Assembly (NCBI RefSeq): GCF_000247815.1
Contig: NC_021684.1
Span: 6,521,814-6,585,813 of the forward strand
Length of the DNA stretch: 64,000 nucleotides
Reading direction: 5' to 3'
DNA from: Ficedula albicollis
Taxonomy: Eukaryota > Chordata > Aves > Passeriformes > Muscicapidae
Shown: positions 55,801 through 63,974 of the stretch, piece by piece
Layout: every line of letters starts with the position of its first letter
Numbering within the stretch: position 1 is the stretch's first letter
Position numbers and translations under genes: made by a program
The notes under the pieces: generated by a model
What the model was told of the DNA's origin: nothing
What the model saw: only the letters and a program-made list of their open reading frames with translations
The model's database searches: none

Positions 55801-58800
55801 TTAGCCAAAAGGAGGCGAAGATAAACCCCCAGAAGGGCAGGACTTACAAACACATCTCCAGAGCATGTTACAAACACATCAGTTTGTGGCCACAGGTGCA
55901 TGAAGTGACTGCAAAAAGCCACCATACCTATTCAAGGTTTCTTCAGTTATTATTACTATTTTTAGTTCAAAGTTTAATACACAGGATTTACACAGTAGCT
56001 GTTAAAAATAACACTCACCACAGGAAAATGATCACTTCAATAGCAAGGGTGTCGCACTAAAATGCCATTCAGTAAGGGTGGGATACCAGGGAAATATGTC
56101 ATTCCAAGACAAAAAATAAACCTGGCAGCCAAGCCTAAACCACATTAGATTTGGACAATTTAACAGCAGTAAGCGGAAAGCAGGAAGCAATGACTTTGGA
56201 GCCAAGTTATACTGTGGCTGGAAACATGCACTACAGATCTTACCACCATTGAAAAGCTGATAAAGCAGGTTAAAGGACAGCCTGACACTGCCCAAGTATT
56301 TAAAAAAACACTACCGATTTTAGCAACAAGAGTTCAGGAAGGCGTTTCCAAGTTTTGATATGGGCCACAAGTTAACAATACTTATTACACAAATTGCACG
56401 CTCAATACTGACTAATTGGAACAACAGTCGTCAAAAAGTTTGGTTTCTATTGGATTTTTTTAACTATCAGAGAGCTGGGAGTGACTGTGATCCAGAAGAA
56501 TGACAAACTGTCACGGCAGGAACACACAAAAGCTGAGGCTGAGGGCTGACTGTGATCCAGAAGAATGACAAACTGTCATGGCAGGAACACACAAAAGCTG
56601 AGGCTGAGGATCAGAAGGGCAGGACTTACAAACACATCTCCAGAGCATGTTACAAACACATCAGTTTGTGGCCACAGGTGCATGAAGTGACTGCAAAAAG
56701 CCACCATACCTATTCAAGGTTTCTTCAGTTATTATTACTATTTTTAGTTCAAAGTTTAATACACAGGATTTACACAGTAGCTGTTAAAAATAACACTCAC
56801 CACAGGAAAATGATCACTTCAATAGCAAGGGTGTCGCACTAAAATGCCATTCAGTAAGGGTGGGATACCAGGGAAATATGTCATTCCAAGACAAAAAATA
56901 AACCTGGCAGCCAAGCCTAAACCACATTAGATTTGGACAATTTAACAGCAGTAAGCGGAAAGCAGGAAGCAATGACTTTGGAGCCAAGTTATACTGTGGC
57001 TGGAAACATGCACTACAGATCTTACCACCATTGAAAAGCTGATAAAGCAGGTTAAAGGACAGCCTGACACTGCCCAAGTATTTAAAAAAACACTACCGAT
57101 TTTAGCAACAAGAGTTCAGGAAGGCGTTTCCAAGTTTTGATATGGGCCACAAGTTAACAATACTTATTACACAAATTGCACGCTCAATACTGACTAATTG
57201 GAACAACAGTCGTCAAAAAGTTTGGTTTCTATTGGATTTTTTTAACTATCAGAGAGCTGGGAGTGACTGTGATCCAGAAGAATGACAAACTGTCACGGCA
57301 GGAACACACAAAAGCTGAGGCTGAGGGCAGAAAGAACACACCAAGCTCCAGCCCTATGTCTGATCTGCTTTACAAGCATGCCAGAAGCAGTTCCTCAGGG
57401 AAAGTGAAGTTTAATAAATTTAAGTTTAATAAGCTATCAACACTGGAAACAGTGCTTGAGTATGTATTCGTTCTCAAATATCACAGCAACCTTAAAAACT
57501 GTTATTAGCAAAGAAGAGCCACATTTCAGCACAAGAAACTAATGCACAGAACAGGTCAATCAATCTCAAAGAAGCTGGCAGAGATGGGAAAGCACCCTTT
57601 TCCTATCCAGATCTACCAAACAGCAGCACTAATCAGTGGGACAAGAACAGGCAATGGGAGGAGATGCCATTTGGCATCATGAAAGCTAAATATGGAAGCT
57701 GAAAAACAGAGTCTGGGAAAGGAACCATAAGCATCATCATAGTATAGAACTGTAATTGATTGTTTTAGATTTTCCTTTTTTTTAACTTTTCCTAATTTCC
57801 TTGTAAAAGAACCTAACATTTTGAGCTGCTGGAATACAATTCTGACTCCTCCTATAGGCTTACTCAGAGGCAAAGGCCATGACCTTTTCATTGCATACCA
57901 CCTTCTCAATAACACTGAATACAAGCCAAATGGCACCACAGCTAAGACTCATGCCCACCTGCAACACAGGTCACCTTCAGAATTAGTTCTGGAGCTAAAC
58001 ACAAAGCAAAACATGGCATCTGGTGAAGAAAGGCTCCCGCTGGCAGGCCTGACCCAGTGTCTTTTTGGAAAAGCAGCAGCTGATGGAGAAACAATCCTTC
58101 GACTTCAGAGCAATTAGCATCAACACATGGAAAGGTTGAACTTCTGTAAGCTCTTGACTTGCCTTGGTAATGCTGAAGCAGCCTGTTCATCCTGACATCC
58201 CACAGCTTCACCGTGTTGTCTGTGCCCCCTGCGGCAATGCAGTTTCCGCTGGGATGGAAATCCACGTGGTTCACAAACCTGTCAATGGCAATCAACCCCA
58301 ACTGCTGATGCTCAACTCTTGCAAAAGAGCAAAAAAGCCTTTTCAACAAGGGAAGCTACATCATGACTCATTGAATATTAAGGAAAGGAGGAGATGAAAA
58401 TTTACTTTGCTGAATTTCTCTTAAGACCTTGTTTCTAGCCCTAGGCAGACTGCAGGCTCCTACCTAAGCACATCTTCAGCAGGTCACATTACAGGTGTAG
58501 GAGCTGTAGACACAAACCTACTGAAATCTGATGGATCCAACTGTCACAACAACATTTTCAAGTCTTCATTTAATATTTGCATAATATATGTCTTCTATTA
58601 AATTATTTCCAGAGTGATGTGTACAAAGACTGAACAGAGATTTTTCTTCCATTAATTAAATTTAAGATGGAACTTAGTGAATTTGTGCCTGAAATCATAT
58701 GCTGCCACTTGGAAAGTAGCAAGGCTGAGGCCAAATTTCTTTCTGGACCTGAATCAAATCAATTTTTAGTTTGAACAGATGAGTACAATAAAAGCTTCAG

Positions 58801-61800
58801 CCTCTTCTGGGAAAGATACCTTGTAACTCCTCACCAAACAAACTGGATAAAATTAATTATCTTTTGAGTATTCTTGTAGCAAGTGCTGAAAAAGTTATTT
58901 CAATAGGTTGTTTGGACAAGACACATACTTAAGAGCACTGAAAAAAAATGATGTCTGAATTTGTCTTAATATTTGTCTTACCTAGAAAGAACATAATATT
59001 GCACTAGAAATCCAGTGCAGCAATAAATTAGGGAGATTCTAGCCCCAGTTCTCTGAAGAGTTCTTTTATGTTTCTGGGTAAATTATCTTTTGCTGTGGTT
59101 CAACACTCCAAATGTAACAGCTATTTTTCTGAATGTAAAGTGGGGTTTTCTGATAACTTTGTTATTTAAAAACATGAAAATGAATCAAAGCATCCAAGTG
59201 CCATTCTGTCAGTAGATTTCTGCACTTTTAATTTATGTCGACTCATAGCAAAATAAAAGAAGAAATAAGGAATTTAAGCATCTCCAAAAATAAATAAGCA
59301 CAAAGAAACTGAGGATTGATGTGCTGGACAGTTACTGAAATATAACCTTCACAGTACTAACCTTGAGCAGTCAAAGGGGCCAGGGCAATTCTGGTCTGGA
59401 CCCTCAGACTGGCTACTTTTGTAAGAGGTGCTAATGGTTTTTTAAGCAGTTTTATAATTGCCAGGACAGGGACCTCTGAACCTTCACAAACTGGGTGTAA
59501 ATTTCCCAGATAACCCCACTTCAGACATCACCACCAGGTACTTACCCTCCATGCTCACAGAAGGAGTGAATGCATTCTCTGCTGTTTTTGTCCCACAGCT
59601 TGACAGTTTTGTCATCACTGGATGATGCTATCAATCGTCCATCAGGAGAGAATCTAAGGCAACAGTTACAGCAATTAAGAAAAGCCCTCAAATGAAAGGA
59701 GTACAGGGTCAACTGAATTTGTCCAGGTGTCCAAGTATGTTGGTAAACATATCTCACTTTTCAAGAAGTCACAAAGGCATCAGTGAGAGTGAAAATCCAA
59801 TCACTAAGTTGAGGAAAAAGAAGCAAGCCCTAAGTACTCAAACTGTCCCTAACTCCATGAGCATGTAAAATAACCCTCAAGAAAGTCCTGAGTCTGACTT
59901 AAGATCTTGTGTCTTACTTGTTTCAATTTAAGTGTACCTCAAGTTGCTTCTCTGCCCTGATTCAAAACAATTCCTGCCTTTGACACAAGAGTTCAGAGCA
60001 ACACAGTCACTCACAAGAAAACAGCTGCAGCAGAGCCTTCACCATTTCAGTGCCTTAGGAGAATATATTAAGTTTCCATCTCAAAATATCATATACATGA
60101 CAGATACAGATCTCCCTTCAGAGGCATACACATTATAGAATCAGGACTTGAGTCCCTAACTACAGATCATCAGACATACTGGAAAACCATCCTTTCTGCT
60201 CTTCCTTGGGGATCTCTAATGCTACCAGCCACTGCCACCAGCACATTCCAGAACTGTAATGAACTTTTCACCTACGGAGGAACCACAGCTTTATCCTAGA
60301 TACACATATGCATAAATAGCTCCTTGAAACCAAACCTGAAACAGTTTTCAGGAAATAGTGTTATCATCATGGCAGCACTTACAACATTTTGGAGGCAGCA
60401 AAGGTAATCATTTTAACAAGGGGCATGACAACTGTAAAGAAACTAAGCTGAAATAACAGTATAAATCTCTCCTTTTTTCTATCAGCAACTTCAAGACACA
60501 GAATTCTCCGTACCAGGTAAAAACAAAACACAGAACAAACGACAAAGCAAGAAAGCCTCTGTTTGACAGAGATTACTGGAGCAACACAAAGTGGGTGCAG
60601 ACTATTACTCAAAGGATGTCTCTGCAGGTCAGCAATATATTTCAGTCGCTAGACACACCTGAATCACCCTGAATAGAAATGTGTTGCACCAGACCATGAC
60701 ACTGAGCCTCTGCTTTGAGGGATAAATCTCCATCTCTGTTCATCAGAGAGCCACACTCACCTGGCACAGCGAACCCAGTTGATGTGCTGGTTCAGTGAGA
60801 ACAGAAACTTCTGCCTGTGAACTGTCCACACTTTGATTGTTTTGTCATCGGAAGCTGTAACTAAGGACTGGCCATCACTGGAGAAATGAACACTTCTCAC
60901 AGTTCCTGTGTGAGCCTTGAACACAGTGGATTCTCCTTTGCTACAAAAAAGAGAAGAGCTCTTTAAAATTGCACAACAGGGCAGCAAAGACATTCTGTAC
61001 CTGAAAACACAGAGCTGCTGTATGCTGGGCAGTGCTAGTAACCACCACTTTATGGGAACTGCATGTGACCACATTAGGATAAAAATGCTGATCAACCCCA
61101 AACTTGCTCACGCTCCATGAGCAATACAGAAGACACAGCTAAAATCAGTTGCTCCCATTCTATATTGGAGGCAAATCCAACAGGAAACAACCCACGTTTC
61201 CTATAAAGGGGGAAAAAATGCTACAGCTAACTTGTGCAATCATTTAAACACTTATGAAAACATCAGTGTAAAAAGACACTGAGATACTGTTGCCAGGTGC
61301 TTTGCTGCAAGGCAGGCAAGGACCTCAAAATTGCTCCTGTAATGGTCCACACTCGGTGGGCCGTTCCAGTGCCACATCATACAAGAAATAACACAACTGA
61401 ATTCAGCACACCTGATGCTGTACAGCTGTGAGTAAACTGCCATTAACTCAGCCAGGCAAGACAATTCAAATGTGTTCATTTTTCTTTACACATCATTTCC
61501 AAATAAACGCAAGATGAATTTTTTTTTTTTCTGGCAAATAAACACAAGGCATACTTAGAGATCCAACAGGTTTATGGAACTCTTGGTCCAAAATCTGCCT
61601 CAAGCATGTACTGTACCACCAGGAGCTCCATAGTCACAGACTGAAGAAAAGAAAAAGACACAGTGGTTCTTCTTTTCCCTGTCCCATAGCCAGAGAACTG
61701 CTACAAAGAAGTAAGGAGAAATTCCAAGCCATAGTTAAACACAAAGAGAGGCAGAAGGGAACAGGTACTCACACACTAGGGATCCACAAACGGACTGTTT

Positions 61801-63760
61801 TGTCTCTAGAGCCTGAAGCCACAAGGTGACCAGAAGGTGAGAACTGGACACACAAAACTGCATCTTTGTGGCCCACAAAGCGATAGGCTCTCATCTGAGG
61901 CTTCATACTCCAGATCATCAGGCACGAATCCATTGAGCCACTTACTGAAATAAAAAAGGAAAAACAAAACCACACAAAACCAAACTTGCATTAGTTCTCC
62001 GATTACACTAAAACTACATTTCACACTCAGTTCGCCATCGTAGTTTCCAGCAGCCTCAACACATTGCCCTTGAAGCTTCACCAGTCTATTGAAAGCTGAG
62101 TATTTCATTACTGTCATGTATATAATTTCATTAGTAATTCAAAAAAACCAAGGCCAGTGATACATTACTTTGGACTAACAATTTACTTCCAAGAGTCGGG
62201 CCATGCAACAGCTGCAGAGACAGAAGCCACGCAGGTTGTAAATCTTCCACGCACTCAGGAAATTAAGGTTATCTCATCTCTTTCTTATTGGCAGAGGCAT
62301 GTATCAGCTGCAGCAGGTTAAATGTCACTACAGAGTAGAAGGTGAGTTGGTGACTTAAAAGCACCCTGGCTTCACCTTCCCTCCAACACCTCTCCCCTGT
62401 GGCAAAATATTGACCAAAGTCAGCTCAGCAGTTCTTCACAACATATTAAAAACACAAGCTTGCAAGGTGAGTGGAGCAGTGGTCAATTTGCTGTTAGCAG
62501 GAAGCACCAGCAGGACCTTTTGCTGTTGCAAAGCTCAGTTATCTCCACTGCTCTCCCCACCTAACTAAAGCCAAGCAGCTCTTTATCCTCTGGCCATCAA
62601 AACACAGACAATTTACCCAATTGTTTCTTAGTGCTACTGAAGTCCACACTAGTGACAGCATCTCTGTGGCCTTTGAAGTGCCTCTCCAGGGATGGATCTT
62701 CCTAGAAGACAAGAATGTTCAGACACTACAGATTTAAGAACCATCTTTGTACAATAAAATCACTTCATATTTCTCTTTTATATTTATTTTTTTACATATT
62801 CACACCACAAAAAACAGGTAGGGGCAAGAACTGTTGTGCAGGCAACTTCACAACACAAATTTCACATATACCATAAATTTTAAAAGAAGCAAATTATTCA
62901 AGGTGTTATTAGCTCGGCTCTCGAGTGACTGCACAAATCCCTCACGCATTTTCACAACACGCTGCTGGCACAGAAACTCTAAAGCTGACTGGAGGACAGA
63001 TAAGCCATGTCCATGATCACCTGAGCAGGCAGCCAAGCTCAGCTTTGCTCTGACAGCTGCTCATCTCAGCTCAGGTGTAGCCAAGAGGCCACTATTTGCA
63101 CAGAAGAGGCAAACTCGCAAGATTTAACACACCTGGTGACACAGGCAGGAGGAATGAGAACGGCAGCAAAACAGACTGACACACAACCACAGCACCTTTC
63201 TGCAAAGGCCAACAAAAGCCTGAGGTCAGGCAAAAATCAGAGACCTGAGAGAACTATTTCAAGAGGTTTTAACACTTGAAAATCGCCCAGAGTTCAGGAC
63301 AGGCTGATCAGCCTTCAATCCCTGCTCTCACACGTATTGCCCCTGCCTCCCTGGCAATGCCCACCACAGCCTCTTCCCACTCAGGACTTGACCAGAGCCC
63401 CCAGCTCAGACAAGCACCCACCCCAGCCCCAGAACAGGGCAGCCCTCCGCAGATCCAGAACCCCTCCAACAGCCTGGAGGTGCCTCTCTCCGCGAACACA
63501 GACCAACCCCAGCAGCAACAGCACCCCAGACCCAGAGCTACAGCGGCATTATCTCCTCGAGCCCCTCTGTCCCCAGCCCCACCTGCATGATGCCAGCCCA
63601 CAGCAGCACTGAACCCCCCGTAAGCCCAGCACTGCCTCCCACCGCCATCCCGGCCTGAGAGCCCCCCACAGCACCAGACACCCCCGGGCTGCCACCAGCC
63701 CTGCCTTCCCCTTTCACTCTTCCCTCCACCACCCTTCCGGCTCGGACACAACGGCCCAAG

Positions 63761-63814
<54 letters not shown>

Positions 63815-63956
63815 CCCAAGGGCTGCTGCCACCGCCGCCATCCCCACTCAGCGGCAGTCCCCCAAGCAATCCAGAAGGCCCCGGTTTCGCCGCAGCGGCC
63901 TCGCACTGGCTGCTCCGGGCTGGCCCGGCCGCCCTCACCTCCCTCAGGGCGGCCAT
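17023..63956 (-). CDS. POC1A: POC1A, centriolar WD40 protein; complete gene in 11 coding exons
   Basis: POC1 proteins sit on centrioles and basal bodies, where they support centriole integrity, centriole length and ciliogenesis; human POC1A loss causes SOFT syndrome (family knowledge). The exons join at 63939-63956, 62617-62701, 61773-61944, 60761-60940, 59546-59653, 58163-58278, 52973-53106, 45127-45195, 43817-43912, 29696-29836 and 17023-17121. They sum to 1218 nt, 405 residues plus stop, with every phase consistent. Seven WD40 repeats begin near residues 17, 59, 101, 143, 186, 227 and 269. A low-similarity linker covers about 301-356 and the POC1 coiled coil about 357-405, including [23 protein letters not shown]1A is preferred over POC1B because of [25 protein letters not shown] and YTLHGHQGPAT. 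The start has A at -3 and G at +4. Intron 6 uses a GC donor. The model is from reading alone, without transcript support. Confidence 0.95.
17098..17317. repeat. 110-bp tandem duplication covering the 5' end and acceptor of POC1A exon 11
   Basis: The unit at 17098-17207 repeats at 17208-17315 with a 2-bp deletion and a few substitutions. In gene orientation the upstream copy reproduces the pyrimidine tract, the TTTTGCAG acceptor and the first 24 nt of the exon (TVSILEQR), then diverges into intron. The upstream copy has no donor after the exon fragment. Use of its acceptor would read through and stop after 42 codons, inside the real exon, in the wrong frame. Confidence 0.95.
17697..17816. repeat. 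60-bp tandem doublet
   Basis: Two adjacent copies at 17697-17756 and 17757-17816 share the CAAGAAAACTTTTCCAGCC core and differ at about 2-3 positions. They lie in POC1A intron 10, about 580 bp from exon 11. Confidence 0.93.
18250..18395 (-). mobile_element. Ancient MIR-like (core-SINE) relic
   Basis: The plus strand at 18314-18386 reads TCATTATCCCCATTTTACAG, then a diverged match to the MIR consensus region (aggaaactgaggcacagagagg... aaggtcac). The adjoining 18250-18313 resembles the MIR 3' portion weakly. The element is therefore on the minus strand. MIR-type SINEs are abundant in mammals and survive as rare old copies in birds. The call rests on recognition by eye. Confidence 0.5.
20907..21026. 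repeat. 60-bp tandem doublet
   Basis: Copies at 20907-20966 and 20967-21026 begin with GATGTGTTCTTGGCTCTGTG and differ at one position. They lie in POC1A intron 10. Confidence 0.95.
23525..23700 (+). mobile_element. CR1 retrotransposon 3' fragment
   Basis: The sequence has the CR1 3'-end landmarks: a GGCAGTGTTCAAGGCCAGGC-type segment, then AAGGTCCCTTCCAACC and a CATTCTGTCATTCT tail. This is the typical 5'-truncated avian CR1 insertion. It is moderately diverged. Confidence 0.8.
26611..26777 (-). other. Cryptic or alternative exon-like segment in POC1A intron 10
   Basis: A strong pyrimidine-rich acceptor (ATTCAATTTAG|AGG) and a donor (GAGA|GTGAGT) bracket 167 bp. One frame is open through the whole segment. 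Entered in phase 0 from exon 10, the segment instead reads 52 codons to a TAG just before the donor, so inclusion would replace the POC1 coiled coil with a new short tail. I recognise no homologue. It may be a chance pairing of splice-like sites. Confidence 0.2.
29585..29620. repeat. (ATT)n microsatellite
   Basis: An imperfect ATT tract with one GTT interruption lies about 75 bp from the exon 10 donor, on the intron 10 side. Confidence 0.9.
29696..29836 (-). CDS. POC1A: POC1A coding exon 10 (linker and start of coiled coil, residues 327-373)
   Basis: The acceptor is TTTTTCTAG|CATTCA and the donor ACTCAG|GTATGG. The exon encodes [20 protein letters not shown], a Gln/Glu-rich stretch, and [14 protein letters not shown], the start of the conserved POC1 coiled coil. 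A second AG lies 7 bp downstream, but only the first keeps the frame from exon 9. It is 141 bp, phase 0 at both ends. I recall human POC1A having an isoform that lacks the corresponding exon 10. Confidence 0.9.
30043..30198. repeat. 78-bp tandem doublet
   Basis: Copies at about 30043-30120 and 30121-30198 contain TGGTTTTGTTGTTTTCTGGG and AAACCACCACCAGGAAAGGC. They differ by one substitution and one T-run length change. They lie about 200 bp upstream of exon 10 in gene orientation. Confidence 0.93.
31252..31518. repeat. Nested tandem duplication, order A-B-B-A-B, 165-bp period
   Basis: A (31252-31292) and B (31293-31354, CCACAGAAAGGCTCCCAAGG...) are followed by B' (31355-31416), A' (31417-31457) and B'' (31458-31518). 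The outer period is 165 bp and the inner 62 bp. The copies are nearly identical. It lies in POC1A intron 9. Confidence 0.94.
34788..34853. repeat. Paired (A)30 runs separated by CGGGTT
   Basis: Thirty adenines (34788-34817), then CGGGTT, then thirty adenines (34824-34853). In POC1A sense this is T30-AACCCG-T30. No retroposon body is recognisable upstream. Confidence 0.92.
35746..35902. repeat. 79-bp tandem doublet
   Basis: Copies at 35746-35824 and 35825-35902 begin AATAATTAAGCTTTGTTGCA and differ at 2-3 positions. They lie in POC1A intron 9. Confidence 0.94.
36830..37295 (-). mobile_element. CR1 non-LTR retrotransposon fragment (end of ORF2 and start of 3' region)
   Basis: On the minus strand the translation contains fragments typical of the CR1 reverse transcriptase C-terminus: [30 protein letters not shown] and [12 protein letters not shown] [11 protein letters not shown] plus-strand view shows the familiar CTCCAGGCTAAACAATCCCA and CCTCTGATCCTCCTCATGG blocks. 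The frame is broken, so it is a dead copy. The insertion is antisense relative to the usual CR1 reading but in the same orientation as POC1A. Confidence 0.9.
37842..38562. other. Assembly gap (721 N)
   Basis: Unsequenced gap inside POC1A intron 9. Reading phase across exons 9 and 10 and the normal protein length argue that no coding exon is hidden here. Confidence 0.99.
40000..40244. repeat. Tandem doublet with a single N between copies
   Basis: Copies at 40000-40121 and 40123-40244 begin AGCATAAAGCATGAATTTAT and differ at about three positions, including a 1-bp indel. The one N at 40122 sits exactly at the junction, which suggests two contig ends that overlap but were not merged. Confidence 0.95.
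43179..43217. repeat. Perfect 14-bp inverted repeat with 11-nt loop
   Basis: TGATGCACTGATCT (43179-43192) and its exact complement AGATCAGTGCATCA (43204-43217) can form a hairpin. It lies in POC1A intron 9, about 600 bp before the exon 9 donor. Confidence 0.9.
43817..43912 (-). CDS. POC1A: POC1A coding exon 9 (end of WD repeat 7 and linker)
   Basis: The acceptor is TTCTGCAG|GTGATG and the donor ACTGGG|GTAGGT. The exon encodes [20 protein letters not shown] and 12 more residues. It closes the propeller and begins the divergent linker. It is 96 bp, phase 0 at both ends. The donor was chosen because it is the first good GT in frame and it restores phase with exon 10; reading on reaches a stop after 16 more codons. 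Confidence 0.87.
43913..45126 (-). other. POC1A intron 8
   Basis: A 1214-bp intron with donor GTACCT and acceptor TGCAG. Nothing else is recognisable. Confidence 0.85.
45127..45195 (-). CDS. POC1A: POC1A coding exon 8 (WD repeat 7, 23 residues)
   Basis: The acceptor is GTTTGCAG|GGACCA and the donor GAACAG|GTACCT. The exon encodes [20 protein letters not shown] followed by DEQ. It is 69 bp, phase 0 at both ends, so skipping it would keep the frame but remove most of blade 7. The donor lacks the usual G at +5. Confidence 0.93.
45196..52972 (-). other. POC1A intron 7
   Basis: A 7777-bp GT-AG intron. The stretch about 47.8-49.7 kb is purine-rich on the plus strand, which leaves a long hydrophobic open frame on the minus strand that I do not accept as coding. 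I recognise no mobile element here. Confidence 0.8.
52973..53106 (-). CDS. POC1A: POC1A coding exon 7 (WD repeat 6, residues 227-271)
   Basis: The acceptor is CATCCTTAG|TGCACA and the donor CACCAG|GTGAGG. The exon encodes [20 protein letters not shown], then [20 protein letters not shown] and LHGHQ. It ends in phase 0. Confidence 0.96.
53107..58162 (-). other. POC1A intron 6, a GC-AG intron
   Basis: A 5056-bp intron with donor GCAAGT at 58162-58157 and acceptor TTAG ending at 53107. It carries the 782-bp tandem duplication at 55831-57327. No other feature is recognisable. Confidence 0.88.
55831..57327. repeat. Nested tandem duplication, 782-bp period, order C-D-D-C-D
   Basis: The segment from 55831 recurs from 56613 at an offset of 782 bp and reads as essentially identical for about 650 bp. 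Both copies contain the same 87-codon antisense open frame. A 65-bp subunit, D, occurs at 56482-56546 and 56547-56611 and again at 57264-57327. The order is C (55831-56481), D, D', C' (56613-57263), D''. It lies wholly within POC1A intron 6, so it does not touch coding sequence. It is either very recent or an assembly duplication. Confidence 0.93.
58163..58278 (-). CDS. POC1A: POC1A coding exon 6 (WD repeat 5), followed by a GC splice donor
   Basis: The acceptor is TTGACAG|GTTTGT. The exon encodes [20 protein letters not shown] and then [18 protein letters not shown]. Its 3' boundary is CAAG|GCAAGT, so the intron starts with GC rather than GT. The other donor positions match consensus, as is usual for GC-AG introns. 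Phase supports this boundary, because CAA-G joined to TG-CAC gives HYQ-VH, the expected WD5 to WD6 transition. Confidence 0.93.
59546..59653 (-). CDS. POC1A: POC1A coding exon 5 (WD repeat 4, residues 153-187)
   Basis: The acceptor is TGCCTTAG|ATTCTC and the donor GGAGG|GTAAGT. The exon encodes [20 protein letters not shown] followed by [16 protein letters not shown]. It completes blade 4 and supplies the first strand of blade 5. Confidence 0.96.
60761..60940 (-). CDS. POC1A: POC1A coding exon 4 (residues 92-152, WD repeat 3 into 4)
   Basis: The acceptor is TTTTTTGTAG|CAAAGG and the donor GCCAG|GTGAGT. The exon encodes [19 protein letters not shown], the SDDKTIKVW blade end, and [18 protein letters not shown], which begins blade 4. 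It is the longest coding exon at 180 bp. Confidence 0.96.
61773..61944 (-). CDS. POC1A: POC1A coding exon 3 (residues 35-92, WD repeats 1 and 2)
   Basis: The acceptor is TATTTCAG|TAAGTG and the donor AGTGT|GTGAGT. The exon completes blade 1 ([11 protein letters not shown]) and encodes blade 2 ([16 protein letters not shown] through DKTVRLW). The split codon 35 reads valine where I recall alanine (QLASGS) in human POC1A, a conservative change at the exon junction. Phase in is 1 and phase out is 2. Confidence 0.95.
62617..62701 (-). CDS. POC1A: POC1A coding exon 2 (residues 7 to 35, first part of WD repeat 1)
   Basis: The acceptor is TTCTAG|GAAGAT and the donor TTGG|GTAAAT. The exon encodes [20 protein letters not shown] and the following FSSTKKQL, which opens the first WD40 blade with its GH motif. 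It ends with one base of a split codon. No open reading frame of 60 or more residues covers it, so it is easily missed by ORF scanning. Confidence 0.93.
62702..63938 (-). other. POC1A intron 1
   Basis: A GT-AG intron of 1237 bp. Its first part is CpG-rich and holds the C52 run and proline/alanine-codon-like GC-rich DNA; the rest is ordinary AT-richer intron. I see no further gene. Confidence 0.85.
63761..63812. repeat. (C)52 homopolymer in POC1A intron 1
   Basis: Fifty-two consecutive cytosines are flanked on both sides by GGCCCAAG (63753-63760 and 63813-63820). In the sense strand of POC1A this is a G52 run about 130 nt after the exon 1 donor. The exact length is likely unreliable. Confidence 0.95.
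63939..63956 (-). CDS. POC1A: POC1A coding exon 1 (residues 1-6)
   Basis: This very short coding exon encodes MAALRE and ends in phase 0 at a good donor, GAG|GTGAGG. The ATG has a favourable context (A at -3, G at +4), and I see no upstream in-frame ATG before the G-run of the 5'UTR. Joining to exon 2 gives [15 protein letters not shown], matching the MAA...EDPSLERHF start of vertebrate POC1A. Confidence 0.88.
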
Positions 63957-63974
63957 GATGCCCCGCGGCTGCCG

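Larger units (their letters stand above)
58279..62616 (-). other. POC1A introns 2 to 5 (between exons 2 and 6)
   Basis: Four GT-AG introns: 61945-62616 (672 bp), 60941-61772 (832 bp), 59654-60760 (1107 bp) and 58279-59545 (1267 bp). I see no recognisable mobile element or nested gene in them. They contain only short A/T runs. Confidence 0.85.

Noticed and set aside
63308..63847. Glycine-rich and proline-rich frames over exon 1 and intron 1
   Set aside because: They are products of the C52/G52 homopolymer and general GC richness.
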